Of a stretch of DNA of 64,000 nucleotides, positions 32,355-42,680 are shown one piece after another (within the stretch, counting starts at the first letter, position 1; each line of letters opens with the position of its first letter). The notes under the pieces are model-generated. The model was not told where the DNA came from. It worked only from the letters and a program-made list of their open reading frames with translations, and did not search any database. Where the stretch lies: assembly GCA_930367215.1 (NCBI GenBank), contig OV884056.1, positions 282,330,067 to 282,394,066 on the forward strand, given 5' to 3'. Source of the stretch: Pollenia angustigena (lineage: Eukaryota; Arthropoda; Insecta; Diptera; Polleniidae). A program made the translations under genes and the position numbers.

Positions 32355-33704
32355 TACACCGTTCACTACAGGTGGAAAGGGTATATATGATTTTGTCACT
32401 CCGTTTGTAATTTCTACTACACAGAAAAAATTCTCAAAAATTTTTTTCAATTAACCCATTAAGGCCCGAGCCATGATCCCGTTGAGTTATAAGGACGAAA
32501 CTTTTAAAATTTTATTGTTTATACCTAAATAAGAAAGAAAACAAATTTTGTGCAAATCGGATACGTGGGAGCCCAGATAACCCCCGTTGCAAAAACGCAA
32601 CGTTGGGCCTTAACGATATAAAAATTAAGCGCATTTGCAAAAATTTTAAATCAAAATATTTTATTCACGTCTTTAGGAAAAAAAAAAACAAATTAAAAAA
32701 GATATTCATATCAGGGACCGAAAATAACTGTTATGTTTTTATTTCAGAGCAAAAAGGTTAGGCAAAAATGCCCTTTATCTGCATTTGGGAATTTTTAACC
32801 ATTATCGTGACTTTTATATTATATTGGTTACCGTAATTAATAAATTGAGAATATAAAAATTTTGGTTATAAATAACCATTAAATCAACCAAAAAAATTTT
32901 TTGGTTAAAAATAACCATTATTGAAAAAAATTGATTTTTTTTGGTTATCATGTATGAAAAAATTTCAAAGGTTTATTGTTGTCACCAAGTTTGTATATAC
33001 ATGTATACAAACATATGTACATTGTATATTGTTTGCATACTAAACTCAAATATACAATATCTTTGCCGTAGTAACCAAAAAAAAAAAAAATTTTTATAAT
33101 GGTTATTTTCAACCAAAAAAAATTTTTGGTTGAAGTAATGGTTATCTTCGACCAAAAAATTGGTCGGTTTATATAACGATTATTTATAACCAAAAAAATA
33201 TATATCTCATTTCAATTGGTTAAAATAACCAAAATAAAATATATTACTTGTTAATGGTTAGTTATAACCATTACGTAAATGTATCAGTAATAATTGTTAA
33301 ATCTGATTTTTTTATCATTTATCTTATAACTGTTACGTCCCTGATTCATATACATTTCATTTTTAATTCAATTATGATATGTTCCAAAGCACTTTGGGTG
33401 CACTGCTACGTCACATTTCTCACGTTTGTAATTGATTGGTCCATTATTTACCATAGGCCCCATATAAAGCCCATTCTCGAAAAACACTTTAGTAGTATAA
33501 AACCATAACAAATAATTCTATTGTAATAAATTTTGTTCTGTCACAGTTTTATAATGACTAGAAATCACACTGTCAACTTTCGTAAAGATCGGTTCATAAT
33601 TTACCACAGGTCCAATATAATGCCCACTCCTGAAATATCCTAGCTGTCAGGAGATGGTATCAAATATTTGGCATAGCCGAATATATCACTCTTACTGGTT
33701 TTTC
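32355..33704 (+). mobile_element. HINE-A copy, diverged, carrying a hAT element
   Basis: Start 'TTCACTACAGGTGGAAAGG' with 'TTTTGTCACTCCGTTTGT'; end 'TATCAAATATTTGGCATAGC' and 'ACTCTTACTGGTTTTT'. 33400-33620 has two central units with 'CCATAGGCCCCATATAAAG'. The section 32440-32711 is unmatched. Interrupted at 32712-33343. Confidence 0.6.
32712..33343. mobile_element. hAT-type MITE full of TAATGGTT palindromes
   Basis: Ends CAGGGAC and GTCCCTG with a perfect 8-bp duplication ATTCATAT (32704-32711, 33344-33351). CAGGG termini and an 8-bp duplication are hAT traits. The interior has at least ten 'TTGGTTA', 'AACCATTA' or 'TAATGGTTAT' words in both directions, so the whole element can fold in many ways. 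Non-coding. Confidence 0.8.
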
Positions 33705-33774
33705 TTTAATATCCTGGGAGAGGATAATTTCACATTACTTGTTCGATTTTCTCTTACTGTACCTATTAAATTAA

Positions 33775-34183
33775 CCCTGGGGGAAATTTGTGTCAATTGT
33801 TCCAACAACCTGGTCCTGGGATTTGCGAAAATAGAACAAGGAGAACTTGTCATCTAACTGGTATATTAAGAACAAAAAGGTTAAAAACTAATGAATTACA
33901 GTACATTCTTCACCTATGGTGTGACACTTTTTTTCGGGACTTTCTAAAATTTGATTCTTAAATCTAGTTCTGGGGACTTGTTCTATTGACATAATACTAC
34001 ATTGTATCGAAATAATCTAACATTGTTATAACTAACACTAAACACGTTCATTGAGAATAGATGTTAGACTGGTCAAGTAGTGTCAATTGACCAATGACAA
34101 CCCCATGTTAAAGTGATATTTCTTATTTTATCACCAAAGACCTATCACGGGACTACTTTGGTGTAAGTTCGCTTTCCTTTAGG
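33775..34183. mobile_element. Family E repeat, copy 2 (inverted relative to copy 1)
   Basis: 'GGGGGAAATTTGTGTCAATT' to 'GGACTACTTTGGTGTAAG' is the reverse of 28261-28734 along its length. Confidence 0.65.
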
Positions 34184-35150
34184 AAAATAACACACTTTGG
34201 GCATAAGAAAAAAAAAGGAATTGTCATAGAGAATTTACTTTCTGCGAAATATCCTGCATTTTAAAAATTTGAAATTAATTTGGAAAAGGTGAAAAAATTA
34301 TCGAAAATTTCAAAACACATAAATAACAACAACTTATAATTAACATACATACATGTTTTTATCATGCTGTTTTAAATAGCAAGTGATTGTATCAATGATG
34401 GGCTAGAAAGATGCAAATTGGCATGCATATAGCAAAACATCTAAGCAAAATCCGAATGTTAACGGATTTTTAATTTTTGGCCTATAGGCGGAAAATAAAG
34501 AGGAAAATAACGAGGCAAAATTCTATTTTTTTTTTAACATTTATCTTATATTAAAGCTCCCAAATGACATAGGAAGCTGAATTGAGAGGAATAATAGCGT
34601 TGCAAAATTGTGTTAATGTCAGCTAATTTTGAAGCCCACTAAAGAACAATGAAGCAACCAATGAAGAGTTGCCAAGCATAAGATACTGACGTTGGGCTTA
34701 CCATTGAGTAGTTAGAATTAAAATATTTGGACTCTGGACGGAGAATTAAGAGGAAAGAAGGCCGTGGCGAAACTTTGATTTTTTTTTCTTTACTTAATAA
34801 TTAATTTGGTAGACCCTCGATGACCTAGGAAGATGAAAATTTACATGCACGTTGTATGAACTAAACAGAAGAAGAACGTTGAATTGGATTTTTGTATCCG
34901 GTGTAAGGGGCAAGAGGCGACAGGCGACAAGAAAAATGGTTTTTGTACCATTTCCTTAATTAATTATTGAGTATATTTGTATGTTCTTTTGTTTGAGTTA
35001 TAAAACTCGCCTATTTCGAACATTAAAAAAAAATGTTTTGCTTTTTATCTGACATATATTTGCCCTTCTCACTACCAAACAACAGGGTTTACTGTACGTT
35101 GGAGTAGAATAAGCTTATTTTCACTTTTCTAGATATATAGGATATGATCC
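34184..35150. repeat. Degenerate internally repeated segment
   Basis: 'GGGCTAGAAAGATGCAAATT' (34391), 'AATGACATAGGAAGCTGAA' (34563) and 'GATGACCTAGGAAGATGAAA' (34818), each near 'GGCGGAAAATAAAGAGG' or 'GGACGGAGAATTAAGAGG', suggest two or three decayed units of 170-260 bp. Not identified. Confidence 0.4.
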
Positions 35151-35154
35151 ATAT

Positions 35155-36258
35155 AGGACGCAGAAGATAAAAGGATAATGTTGCCGAGATAGCAGAATTT
35201 GTCAGTATCGGTATCAATAACGGTGCCGTTAATCTTAAAGGTAGAAGTTCATAACACGCGTTAGTGCGCGCGCGCTCTGTCGTCTTCTGTCAAAAAAAGT
35301 TAAGCTAGTGTGTTTTCATAGAACAAGCTACATGCAAAATATTTTGACGCATTTGCGCCAGAAAGTTGGTTAACTTTGAACTTTTTAACGCGTTGTTTGT
35401 TTTTGAAAAGTAATCAGCTGACAATAAAAAGAATAATTTAACAAATTTGTGAATCATGAAAGAAAAACTTATTGAAGAGCTTAAAAAACATACAATATTT
35501 ATATAAAAAGAATAAATTTAATAAAATAACAAAATCTTGATATACTTTCGAACCCGTTTTTAATGCACAAATAAGTAAACAAATAAAAAACAGCTGACAG
35601 GAATGGCTTTTGTAACGCGTGTTGTGTAACTTGCAGTTTTTGACGCGCTAAAGTTTATAAACGCACGATACTTGTCGACGAACTAACGCGTGATATGTAC
35701 TTCCACCTGAAGGGACTGCCTATTGTCTGTGTTCAAACGCATGGATTTAATCTTGCCTATGCTTATTTTTAATTTTGCTTTAGCTGTCGCTGCTTCTAGG
35801 AGCCTTAGCTTTTACGACATGTCTCTGAAAGTATGTGGCACGAGAAAAATGTTATCAACGTAATATAAGCAGCCAAACCCACTTAATTCCGGTCGAATTT
35901 TTCTTTTCGTTCTTCATCACTACATCAAGAACAATGCTAAAAGTAGAGGTGAGAAAAGGAAATCCTGTCGTACCCCGGTATTTGCATACATTTTATTGCC
36001 AAGGATGTTTTCATGGAGTACTCTACATGTAGAGTTCTATATGGTGTCATGAGCGAGCCTAGTAAACGCCTTTTCAAAGTCAATACAACCAGACATAAAG
36101 AGTAATCTCCACTCCACAAACTGTTCAACGATTACTCTTATGGTGTTCACTAGGTCTATACAGAATTCTTGTGGTCGAAAGCCACTTGTTCCGGACGGAG
36201 TTCTGGTTCCAAGGTCAAGTCGGACTGTGATTATATGCGTTACCACCTTATTTATTAC
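35155..36258 (-). pseudogene. RTE-group LINE fragment, broken by a TIR element
   Basis: Minus-strand translation gives SGFRPQEFCIDLVNTIRVIV, WRLLFMSGCIDFEKAF (RT palm, first catalytic Asp region), NTGVRQDFLFSPLLLALFL, YYVDNIFLV (the YADD site, here YVDN), KISIGKIKSMRLNTDNR, then after the interruption FKINGTVIDTDTDKFCYLGN at 35160-35240. This is the RTE order, also seen at 11040-11818. Stops and the altered catalytic box show it is dead. On its 5' side it is cut by the CR1 LINE tail near 36260. Confidence 0.75.
35239..35708. mobile_element. TIR element inserted in the RTE fragment
   Basis: Left 'TAACACGCGTTAGTGCG' and right 'CGAACTAACGCGTGATA' are inverse, and pairing extends outward (AGGTAGAAGT against ACTTCCACCT). 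Splits the LINE reading between 'LQVE' and 'FKING'. Contains 'GTGCGCGCGCGCTCTG' near 35263. Target duplication unresolved. Confidence 0.6.
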
Positions 36259-36260
36259 AT

Positions 36261-39200
36261 TTTTTTTTGTATTTGTATTTGTATTTATTATTTGCTTTTC
36301 TAACACAACAAGATATAATATCTTCTAAATTACAGCATTAGAATCAGATACGTTATAGGGCATGGTTTGCAAAAACAATTTTTAAACTTAACATTTAACA
36401 TTATAAATAAACATTTAACATTTAAATTATTTATGATTTAAGAAATAAAAATAATTAAACACAAAAATTTAAAAAAAACTTATATCTAGGTCCTAAATGT
36501 TCTGGTTATTAGCAAAGTGGGTTATTAACAATTTTTTGAATTTTAATGCGTTGCGGGTGAGTTGTATATCAGTGGGAAGATGGTTCCAGAGGTATATTGT
36601 GGATATATAAAATTGGTTATAAGAAGCACTCTTGCGAAATCTAAAGGTGCGGATGCTATTGTTTCTTGAGGATGAGGTGAATGTTAACTTGTTGTATAGA
36701 TATTTAGGCTGTTTTGTTACTATTATTTTATGCAAAAAGACTAAACTTTTAAACTTGAGGTAGTCATCAAAGCGCATGCCAAAAACAAGTTTGGAATATG
36801 GAGATACATGATCAAATCTCTGTAAGCCGAAAATGTAACGCGTGATGTTATTAAATGTTGTAACAAGCTTACGTTTGTCAGTGGCATTGCAAGCAGCAAA
36901 GACTTCGCAGCAATATAAAAGTGTTGGTATTAAATACGATTTGGCTAGCATCATTCTTATCCTCTGTGGAGTAAAATGTTGACTACACCAAAGGCTTCTA
37001 AGCATGGCATATGTTCTGCCACATACTTGGTTAATATGATCTGACCAACTAAGCGTACGATTAAAAGTAACACCCAGGATTTTTACTGTATGTACTAGTT
37101 CGATTCGAGTACCATCAATATTAACATTAATGTCATTTATTATGTCAGTGTTAGACCTCGCACCGATTATAAGACATTTTGACTTGCTTGGATTTAGTCG
37201 TAATCCATTTGCGGAAGCCCATTGAAAAATCATGTACAGATCGTGGTTAAGTTTATTCACTACATGACGAATTGATGTTCTGTGACAGCTCAAATAAAGT
37301 TGGACATCGTCCGCATACATTTGTATACACGAGTATTTTATTTGCAAGGGAAGGTCATTAGCATATAACGAGTACAAAAGTGGGCCAAGAATAGATCCCT
37401 GGGGCACACCTCTCAATGTACTCAAAGGCCTAGAAAAGGTACCATTATTGGCAACTATCTGCGATCTATCACCTAGATATGAAGCAACTAATTTTGTTGC
37501 AGTTTCTGAAAAGTTAAACATTCTTCCAAGTTTCATAGTTAACATCTTGTGTTCAACGGTGTCAAAGGCCTTAGAGTGGTCGAGTAGAATCAATAACGCT
37601 ATCTTGCTATCATCCAAACTACTACGGATGTTTTCAACAACTTCGGTTAAGGCTGTAGTACAACTATGCTGAGGTCTAAAACCAGATTGACGGTCCGTTA
37701 AAAGATTATTATCGTATATGTGTTTTGAGATTTGCTTATGTAGGAGGCGTTCGAAAACTTTAGAAAGGAAAGGAAGAATGGCAATTGGCCTGTATTCCTT
37801 ACCATCTTTAGGTATTGGAATAATTTTCGCACACTTCCACCCAGATGGAAAAGTACTTGTGGTGACTGCCGTATTAAAAATGTGGTTTACGTGACAAATT
37901 ATCCATGGTAAAATAAGTTTAATAAAACGAGGTTGAATGTCATCTAGACCGACAGAATTGGACTTAACGGCTAAAAACCCATCAGCAGTGTCTTCTAAGT
38001 TAAAACATTGAAAGCTAAACTGGTTTACAGAATCACTTAAAGCAATATCGTCATAAAAATCAAGTTGTACCGGTGGTTGTAGAATATTAGTAAATTTTTG
38101 ATTCAATGCATTAACATCAATCAAACTTACATTAGCGCGTGTACCAACTATACCAATTTCACGAATTTGCTTCCATTTTTGTTTAGTGTTCACTGCGGTC
38201 TGAAATTTATTACCATAGTATGTAAGTTTATCATGTCTTATTTTAAATACAACTGCTCTTCTTGCCAAACGATAATGATTTAGTAAATCTGGTGTTCTGT
38301 AGCGTTTCCACTGATTATAAAGTAAGTCACGACGCTCTATTAACAGTTTAGTCTCTGATGTAAACCAAGGACTTATCCGACCATTTGAATTTTTATGTTT
38401 AAGGGGAACGTGTTTGTTAAATATAGGAAGAACAAGACCATTTAGATACTCGACTTGCTCACTCACAGACGAAAGGTAATATATTCCATCCCAGTTGGCA
38501 TAGGAAAGATCTTCTTGGAGAGATGCCATATTGATGTTGTTATAGTCCCGAAAGGTAAATGTATGTTCTTGTCTTGCGACTTTAAATTTATAAGACAAAA
38601 ATATAAGGTCATGCTTAGAAAAAACGGGTGCTGACAACTGATCATAATGTATTATTTTACGATTATCAGCAACCAAAAAAAGGTCCAATAAGGAGGCAGT
38701 CGTTGCTGCGAAATGTGTGGGTCTTATGCTATTTACTGGAAATAGGTTGAGAGTCGTCATTACTGAAGAAAGATGTGATCCGGAATTTGACATTAAGTTG
38801 GCATTAAAGTCCCCAGATATTATAATATTTGTGTAGGCAACAGATAATTGTTCCAACTCAGCTACAATCGAATCCAATCTTATGTTATTACTGGGTCTGT
38901 ATACACATCCTAGTAACAATTTTTCACCGTACGAATTTAACTCCACTAATATGTATTCAACATCATTTTCTGCATTAAAAGTGCGAAGAAGCTTGCATGA
39001 AATATTATTTTTTATATAAATAGCCACTCCACCAGCATGACCACGACGGTCACTTCTAAAAAGTTGATAATTCATCAATTCAACAAGTTTATCATTATGA
39101 GCATCAGTGAACCACGTTTCAGAGATACATATAGCATCAATACCAGACTCTCCAAAAAGATAACGGAATTCATCAATCTTGCGATAGAGGCTTTGAGCAT

Positions 39201-39545
39201 TTATGTGACAAATATTGAAGCCTAAATTTTGTTTTGTCAATATACGAAGCATATTATGATTACCGTCTCTGGAACCAAGTTGATCAATATTTAAAGCTGT
39301 CATTATATATTTTCAGTGCAACGCAATAAGGTATAGCATATTTGAATGTAAAAAATTGTATAATAGTTTTGTGTAATAACATTCAGAAGTGAAATTCCGC
39401 TCCAGTTGTTGCACTCCGACAAATTTACCTTTATTAGTTATTTAACAATAAAACCCTGCTTACGCTTAACATGTAGGCACTCCGTTCTCCATAATTCTGC
39501 GATTATCGGGAGGAGTGATCGTTCGCTGACGCTGGAACCTGCTTT
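36261..39545 (-). mobile_element. CR1-group LINE, near-intact ORF2
   Basis: One long ORF (36493-39303) followed on the minus strand by a ~230-bp 3' UTR with 'TTATATCTTGTTGTG' (shared with the LINE at 62147) and a tail of ATACAA repeats then A9. Sequence 39316-39545 upstream is more GC-rich, with 'CTCCCGATAATCGCAGAATT', and is taken as the 5' UTR. No ORF1 is present, so the element is either a single-ORF type or 5'-truncated. Confidence 0.8.
36493..39303 (-). CDS. CR1-group LINE ORF2: endonuclease-reverse transcriptase, 936 aa
   Basis: Nicks target DNA and copies element RNA into it (target-primed reverse transcription, in the nucleus). The exonuclease-endonuclease-phosphatase domain covers about residues 29-240: HINAQSL (N35), CISETWF (E62), ISGDFNAN (D165, N167), LLDLFLV (D207), SKHDL (H231). 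RT covers about 490-760: KIIPIPKDGKEYRPIAI, GFRPQHSCTTALTEVV, LILLDHSKAFDTVEH (D575), RGVPQGSILGPLLYSLYAND, MYADDVQLYL (D664, D665). All expected catalytic residues are present and there is no internal stop. The start is fixed by a TGA three codons upstream (39313-39315). The 'LLDHSKAFDTVEH' and 'GSILGPLL' variants point to the CR1/L2 side of the jockey superfamily rather than I or RTE. Length is normal for ORF2 of that group. Confidence 0.88.
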   Translation of the reverse strand: MTALNIDQLGSRDGNHNMLRILTKQNLGFNICHINAQSLYRKIDEFRYLFGESGIDAICISETWFTDAHNDKLVELMNYQLFRSDRRGHAGGVAIYIKNNISCKLLRTFNAENDVEYILVELNSYGEKLLLGCVYRPSNNIRLDSIVAELEQLSVAYTNIIISGDFNANLMSNSGSHLSSVMTTLNLFPVNSIRPTHFAATTASLLDLFLVADNRKIIHYDQLSAPVFSKHDLIFLSYKFKVARQEHTFTFRDYNNINMASLQEDLSYANWDGIYYLSSVSEQVEYLNGLVLPIFNKHVPLKHKNSNGRISPWFTSETKLLIERRDLLYNQWKRYRTPDLLNHYRLARRAVVFKIRHDKLTYYGNKFQTAVNTKQKWKQIREIGIVGTRANVSLIDVNALNQKFTNILQPPVQLDFYDDIALSDSVNQFSFQCFNLEDTADGFLAVKSNSVGLDDIQPRFIKLILPWIICHVNHIFNTAVTTSTFPSGWKCAKIIPIPKDGKEYRPIAILPFLSKVFERLLHKQISKHIYDNNLLTDRQSGFRPQHSCTTALTEVVENIRSSLDDSKIALLILLDHSKAFDTVEHKMLTMKLGRMFNFSETATKLVASYLGDRSQIVANNGTFSRPLSTLRGVPQGSILGPLLYSLYANDLPLQIKYSCIQMYADDVQLYLSCHRTSIRHVVNKLNHDLYMIFQWASANGLRLNPSKSKCLIIGARSNTDIINDINVNIDGTRIELVHTVKILGVTFNRTLSWSDHINQVCGRTYAMLRSLWCSQHFTPQRIRMMLAKSYLIPTLLYCCEVFAACNATDKRKLVTTFNNITRYIFGLQRFDHVSPYSKLVFGMRFDDYLKFKSLVFLHKIIVTKQPKYLYNKLTFTSSSRNNSIRTFRFRKSASYNQFYISTIYLWNHLPTDIQLTRNALKFKKLLITHFANNQNI

Positions 39546-39580
39546 TAAAATTTAATTATCATTACCTAAACTTTATTTAA

Positions 39581-39736
39581 GGCCGTTATACACTATCCCA
39601 GTATTAAATATTTTACGAAAATGCTTCCCTGATCTAATTATTGTTTGAAAATTAAAAAAAAAAAAAAACAAAAACAACTTATGATGACAGGTTTCCGTAA
39701 AATACTTTAGTTTTTGTGGAATAGTGTATAACGGCC
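39581..39736. mobile_element. GGCCGTTATACACTAT MITE
   Basis: 156 bp; 16-bp perfect inverted ends GGCCGTTATACACTAT / ATAGTGTATAACGGCC; TTTAA on both sides (39576-39580, 39737-39741). TTAA-containing 4-5 bp targets are used by piggyBac and Kolobok types, but the terminal bases do not settle it. Confidence 0.75.
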
Positions 39737-39787
39737 TTTAAAAAGATGCGTTTGTATAGGTTTTTTTTTTTCTTTGTGTTAATTTTC

Positions 39788-40007
39788 TAACTGCCTGTTC
39801 AACGATTTCGAACTTTAACGTTCATAAAGAATTTTGTGTGGAAAATATTTTTAAAACTAATGTGCTGTTTCACTCAGTTTTTTGAGTGTTTTTCATATAA
39901 ATTTTACTACACGTTCAAGCACTTGTGTTGTGAAAACAGCACATAAGTGTTATCCTAAAAATTTTCTATGCGAACGTTAACGTTCAAACTAGTTGAACAG
40001 GCAGTTA
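39788..40007. mobile_element. TA-target MITE, 14-bp perfect TIR
   Basis: TA then ACTGCCTGTTCAAC ... GTTGAACAGGCAGT then TA. Second inner pair 'GAACTTTAACGTTC'/'GAACGTTAACGTTC'. 220 bp with TA flanks included, non-coding; fits a Tc1/mariner MITE. It lies about 50 bp from the MITE at 39581. Confidence 0.75.
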
Positions 40008-40027
40008 GATCTAGTTCAGTAAAACTT

Positions 40028-40850
40028 TTTTTTTTAATATTTTTAATTAAGCTTAAGTTCATCAAATTTCATTTTCATTTTATTATTTTTATGAAGAAAG
40101 GAATTTTACAACATGAAAATTAATTAAAATTGTTATTGATAATCTTTCATTCTTGACCGTGGCCGGGGCTCGAACCCTGGCCGGCAGGTTACCATGACGT
40201 GTTTCGATCGCAACCACTCGACCTCTTCAGATGGATTTGCCGTCTTACACTCGCAGCCATCGACGACCGCTGACGTCGATAGTCAAACATCAATCCTTAA
40301 ACCAAATTGTATTTCAACCTTTAATTAATTTTACATGTTTTTCCTTACTTCTGTTCTCTCGAACTTTTGTCAATAATTCTTCTTGAAGTCCAAAGTACAT
40401 TTGTTGTTTTTTCATTTGTGTTTTTATTTATTCTGTTGACCTCTTTCAGCACAACTTGAAGGACAAATGTACACATAGAGCTCGTGCCTCAGCTTTAACA
40501 ATAATAAGTATTGTGGTTATTTTGTTGAACTATTTAGGATGTTTGACTATTGACGTCAGCAGTCGTCGATGGCTGCGAGTATAAGACGGCAAATCCATCT
40601 GAAGAGATCGAGTGGTTGCGATCGAAACATGTCATGGTTACCTGCCGGCCAGGGTTCGAGTCACGGCCACGGTCAAGAATGAAAGATTATCAATAACAAT
40701 TTGAATTAATTTTCATGTTGTAAAATTCCTTTCTTCATAAAAATAATTTAATGAAAATTAAATTTGATGAACTTAAGCCTAATTAAAAAAATTTGGATTA
40801 AAAACTATAAATAGATCAACAAAATAACCACAATACTAATTATTATAATC
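40028..40850. mobile_element. Family D inverted pair (long hairpin)
   Basis: Left arm 40044-40291 and right arm 40538-40785 are inverse copies with about 90 percent identity by eye, with a spacer of about 245 bp. Each arm carries a tRNA-like segment ('GGCTCGAACCCTGGCC' left, 'GGCCAGGGTTCGAGTC' right). The left arm plus spacer equals a full family D copy as at 24150-24830; the right arm is a second partial copy reversed. Confidence 0.7.
40570..40680 (+). other. tRNA-like module (right arm of family D pair)
   Basis: B box 'GGTTCGAGTC' (about 40655) and a plausible A box 'GATCGAGTGGTTGCGA' (about 40607). The left arm has the same on the minus strand at about 40140-40245. Folding as a cloverleaf is poor. 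Confidence 0.45.
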
Positions 40851-41069
40851 TGCAAACAATATAGATAGTAGTTTTTTCGTGGTTCGCAGCATGATTTCAA
40901 ATGAAACTGGATGATTTTCACGCTCAAAATTTGTTTTTTTTTTGTTTTTTAGGGTGCGAACAACGAATGAAAATACGAATATTTGCGTCTGTGTGGAAAT
41001 AGCATTATATAGAGAAATGTGTTTAAAAGGAAAATATTTACTCAACATACATATTTCTTTAGTTCTTTT

Positions 41070-42353
41070 TATACCCTCCACCACAATTAGTTGTGAAGGG
41101 TATATTAAGTTTGTCATTCCGTGTGGAACTTTTTTATTATTCATCTCAGACCCTATAAAGTATATATATTCTGTGTCCTTGAGTAATTTTAAGTCGATTT
41201 AGCCATGTCCGTCTGTCTGTCCGTCTGTTGAAAACACGCTCACTTTCGAAAAACTCAAAAAAAATAAACAAACTTGGTGTCAAATTGCTTGTAGTTATCC
41301 TAAGCAGTTTGGGATTGAAATCCAGCAAAATCGGTTCAATAAGATCTTAGCTATGAATCAAAATGTGGAACCACATCCTAAAAAAAATTGATAATTTTGT
41401 TACAAAAACTAACATAAATGGTGGAACAATGCACAGATTGATATAAGATTTCGCAACAGTTCGTTTCATGTAACTGGAAATCACGCTGTAAAATTTCTTG
41501 AAGATCCGTCCATGATTTACCCTAGGCCTCATATAAGCCCTACTCCCGGAAAACAGTGTAGAGAGCCTAAAACCCTAACTAACAATGCTATCATAACAAA
41601 TTTCGGCACGTCACAGTTAAATAGGGCTAGAAATTAAACTATTAAGTTTCGTGAAGATCGGTCCATAATTGACCATAGGCCCCATATGAACCTTACTCCC
41701 GGAAAACAGCTTAGTAAACCTAAATACGTAAAAAATAATGCTATCATAACAAAATTTGGAACATATAAGTTTTACAGGACTAGAAATAAGACTGTGAAAT
41801 TTCGTGAAGATCAGTTCATAATTTATCATAGGCCTCATATAAAGCCCACTCTGGTAAAATAATTAAATACGCGGTAAACTTTCTTCCAGTTTAGCTTCAT
41901 ATGGCCAGAAAAAATGTTATGCAATTTTGTGATATACGGTCCATAATTTTCCTTAGATTCCATTTTAGCAGCCTTCTGAAATTTACTGCAAACGCTTAAA
42001 CTAATTGCACCGCTGTATTGAAATTTATGTTTTTTAATACCAGAAATCGTTCTGCAGAATTTGGGATGATTGGTTCATAGCTTACCATGGCTTTTATATA
42101 ATTTGTTCTCTTGAAAATCATTTAAGTTCATCTTAAACTGATATTCTACTCAAACTTTTTAAAATTGATTCTGATTGTCGATCAATAATTTTATATAGGT
42201 CTAAACCGCAACAAATTTTAATGCAGATGTCTGTTTTTACAAAGATTATAATAATAAATAGACATCATACAGATATTAGTCCTAAAACATTCGAAGTGTC
42301 GGTGGAGGGTATCAAAGATTTGGCACAGCCGAATATAGCACTCTAACTTGTTT
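41070..42353 (+). mobile_element. HINE-A copy, uninterrupted reference
   Basis: Subterminal 'ATACCCTCCACCACAATTAG', then 'GACCCTATAAAGTATATATA', 'GCCATGTCCGTCTGTCTGTC', 3-4 central units near 41490, 41640 and 41800 with 'AAATTTC.TGAAGATC', then 'CATTCGAAGTGTCGGTGGAG' and the hairpin 'TTTGGCACAGCCGAA' before 'CTCTAACTTGTTTTT'. Best complete HINE-A for comparing interrupted copies. Confidence 0.78.
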
Positions 42354-42379
42354 TTAATTCAGTTTGACAATATATGTTA

Positions 42380-42447
42380 GTGCATTATGTCAGGTGAAGG
42401 GTATTTAAGATTCGGCACAACCGAATATAGCACCACTGCTTAGTTTT
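42380..42447 (+). repeat. Extra HINE tail
   Basis: 'GGTGAAGGGTATTTAAGATT' then 'CGGCACAACCGAATATAGC' directly after the HINE-A copy: a second, separate 3' end. Confidence 0.6.
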
Positions 42448-42549
42448 TCATTCATTTTATTTTAAATAATTTTTATTATTTTCTTTTTTTTTGCCAAATT
42501 TTGGTCTCATTCTGTGAAAATTTGGAACAAAGATTTTTTGGGTTATTAA

Positions 42550-42604
42550 AAAAGCGTCTGTTAACTGTCGGATAACAGCTAACGCCAAGTTATAATAATG
42601 GCCC
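42550..42604. repeat. Half copy of the GGGCCATTATTA MITE
   Basis: 'AAAGCGTCTGTTAACTGTCG' and 'CGCCAAGTTATAATAATGGC' equal the right half of 21900-22025; followed by CC and TTA. Left half absent. Confidence 0.75.
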
Positions 42605-42680
42605 TTAGTGTTTGTTGGAAAAATGTATATTGAATGTTTAACTTAAAAATGTGTTTATTGTTGAATGTATTGGGCGTCAT

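Noticed and set aside
32417..32440. Additional CACACAG element end ('CACAGAAAAAATTC')
   Set aside because: No inverse partner end within several kb and no duplication; possibly a lone remnant or chance.
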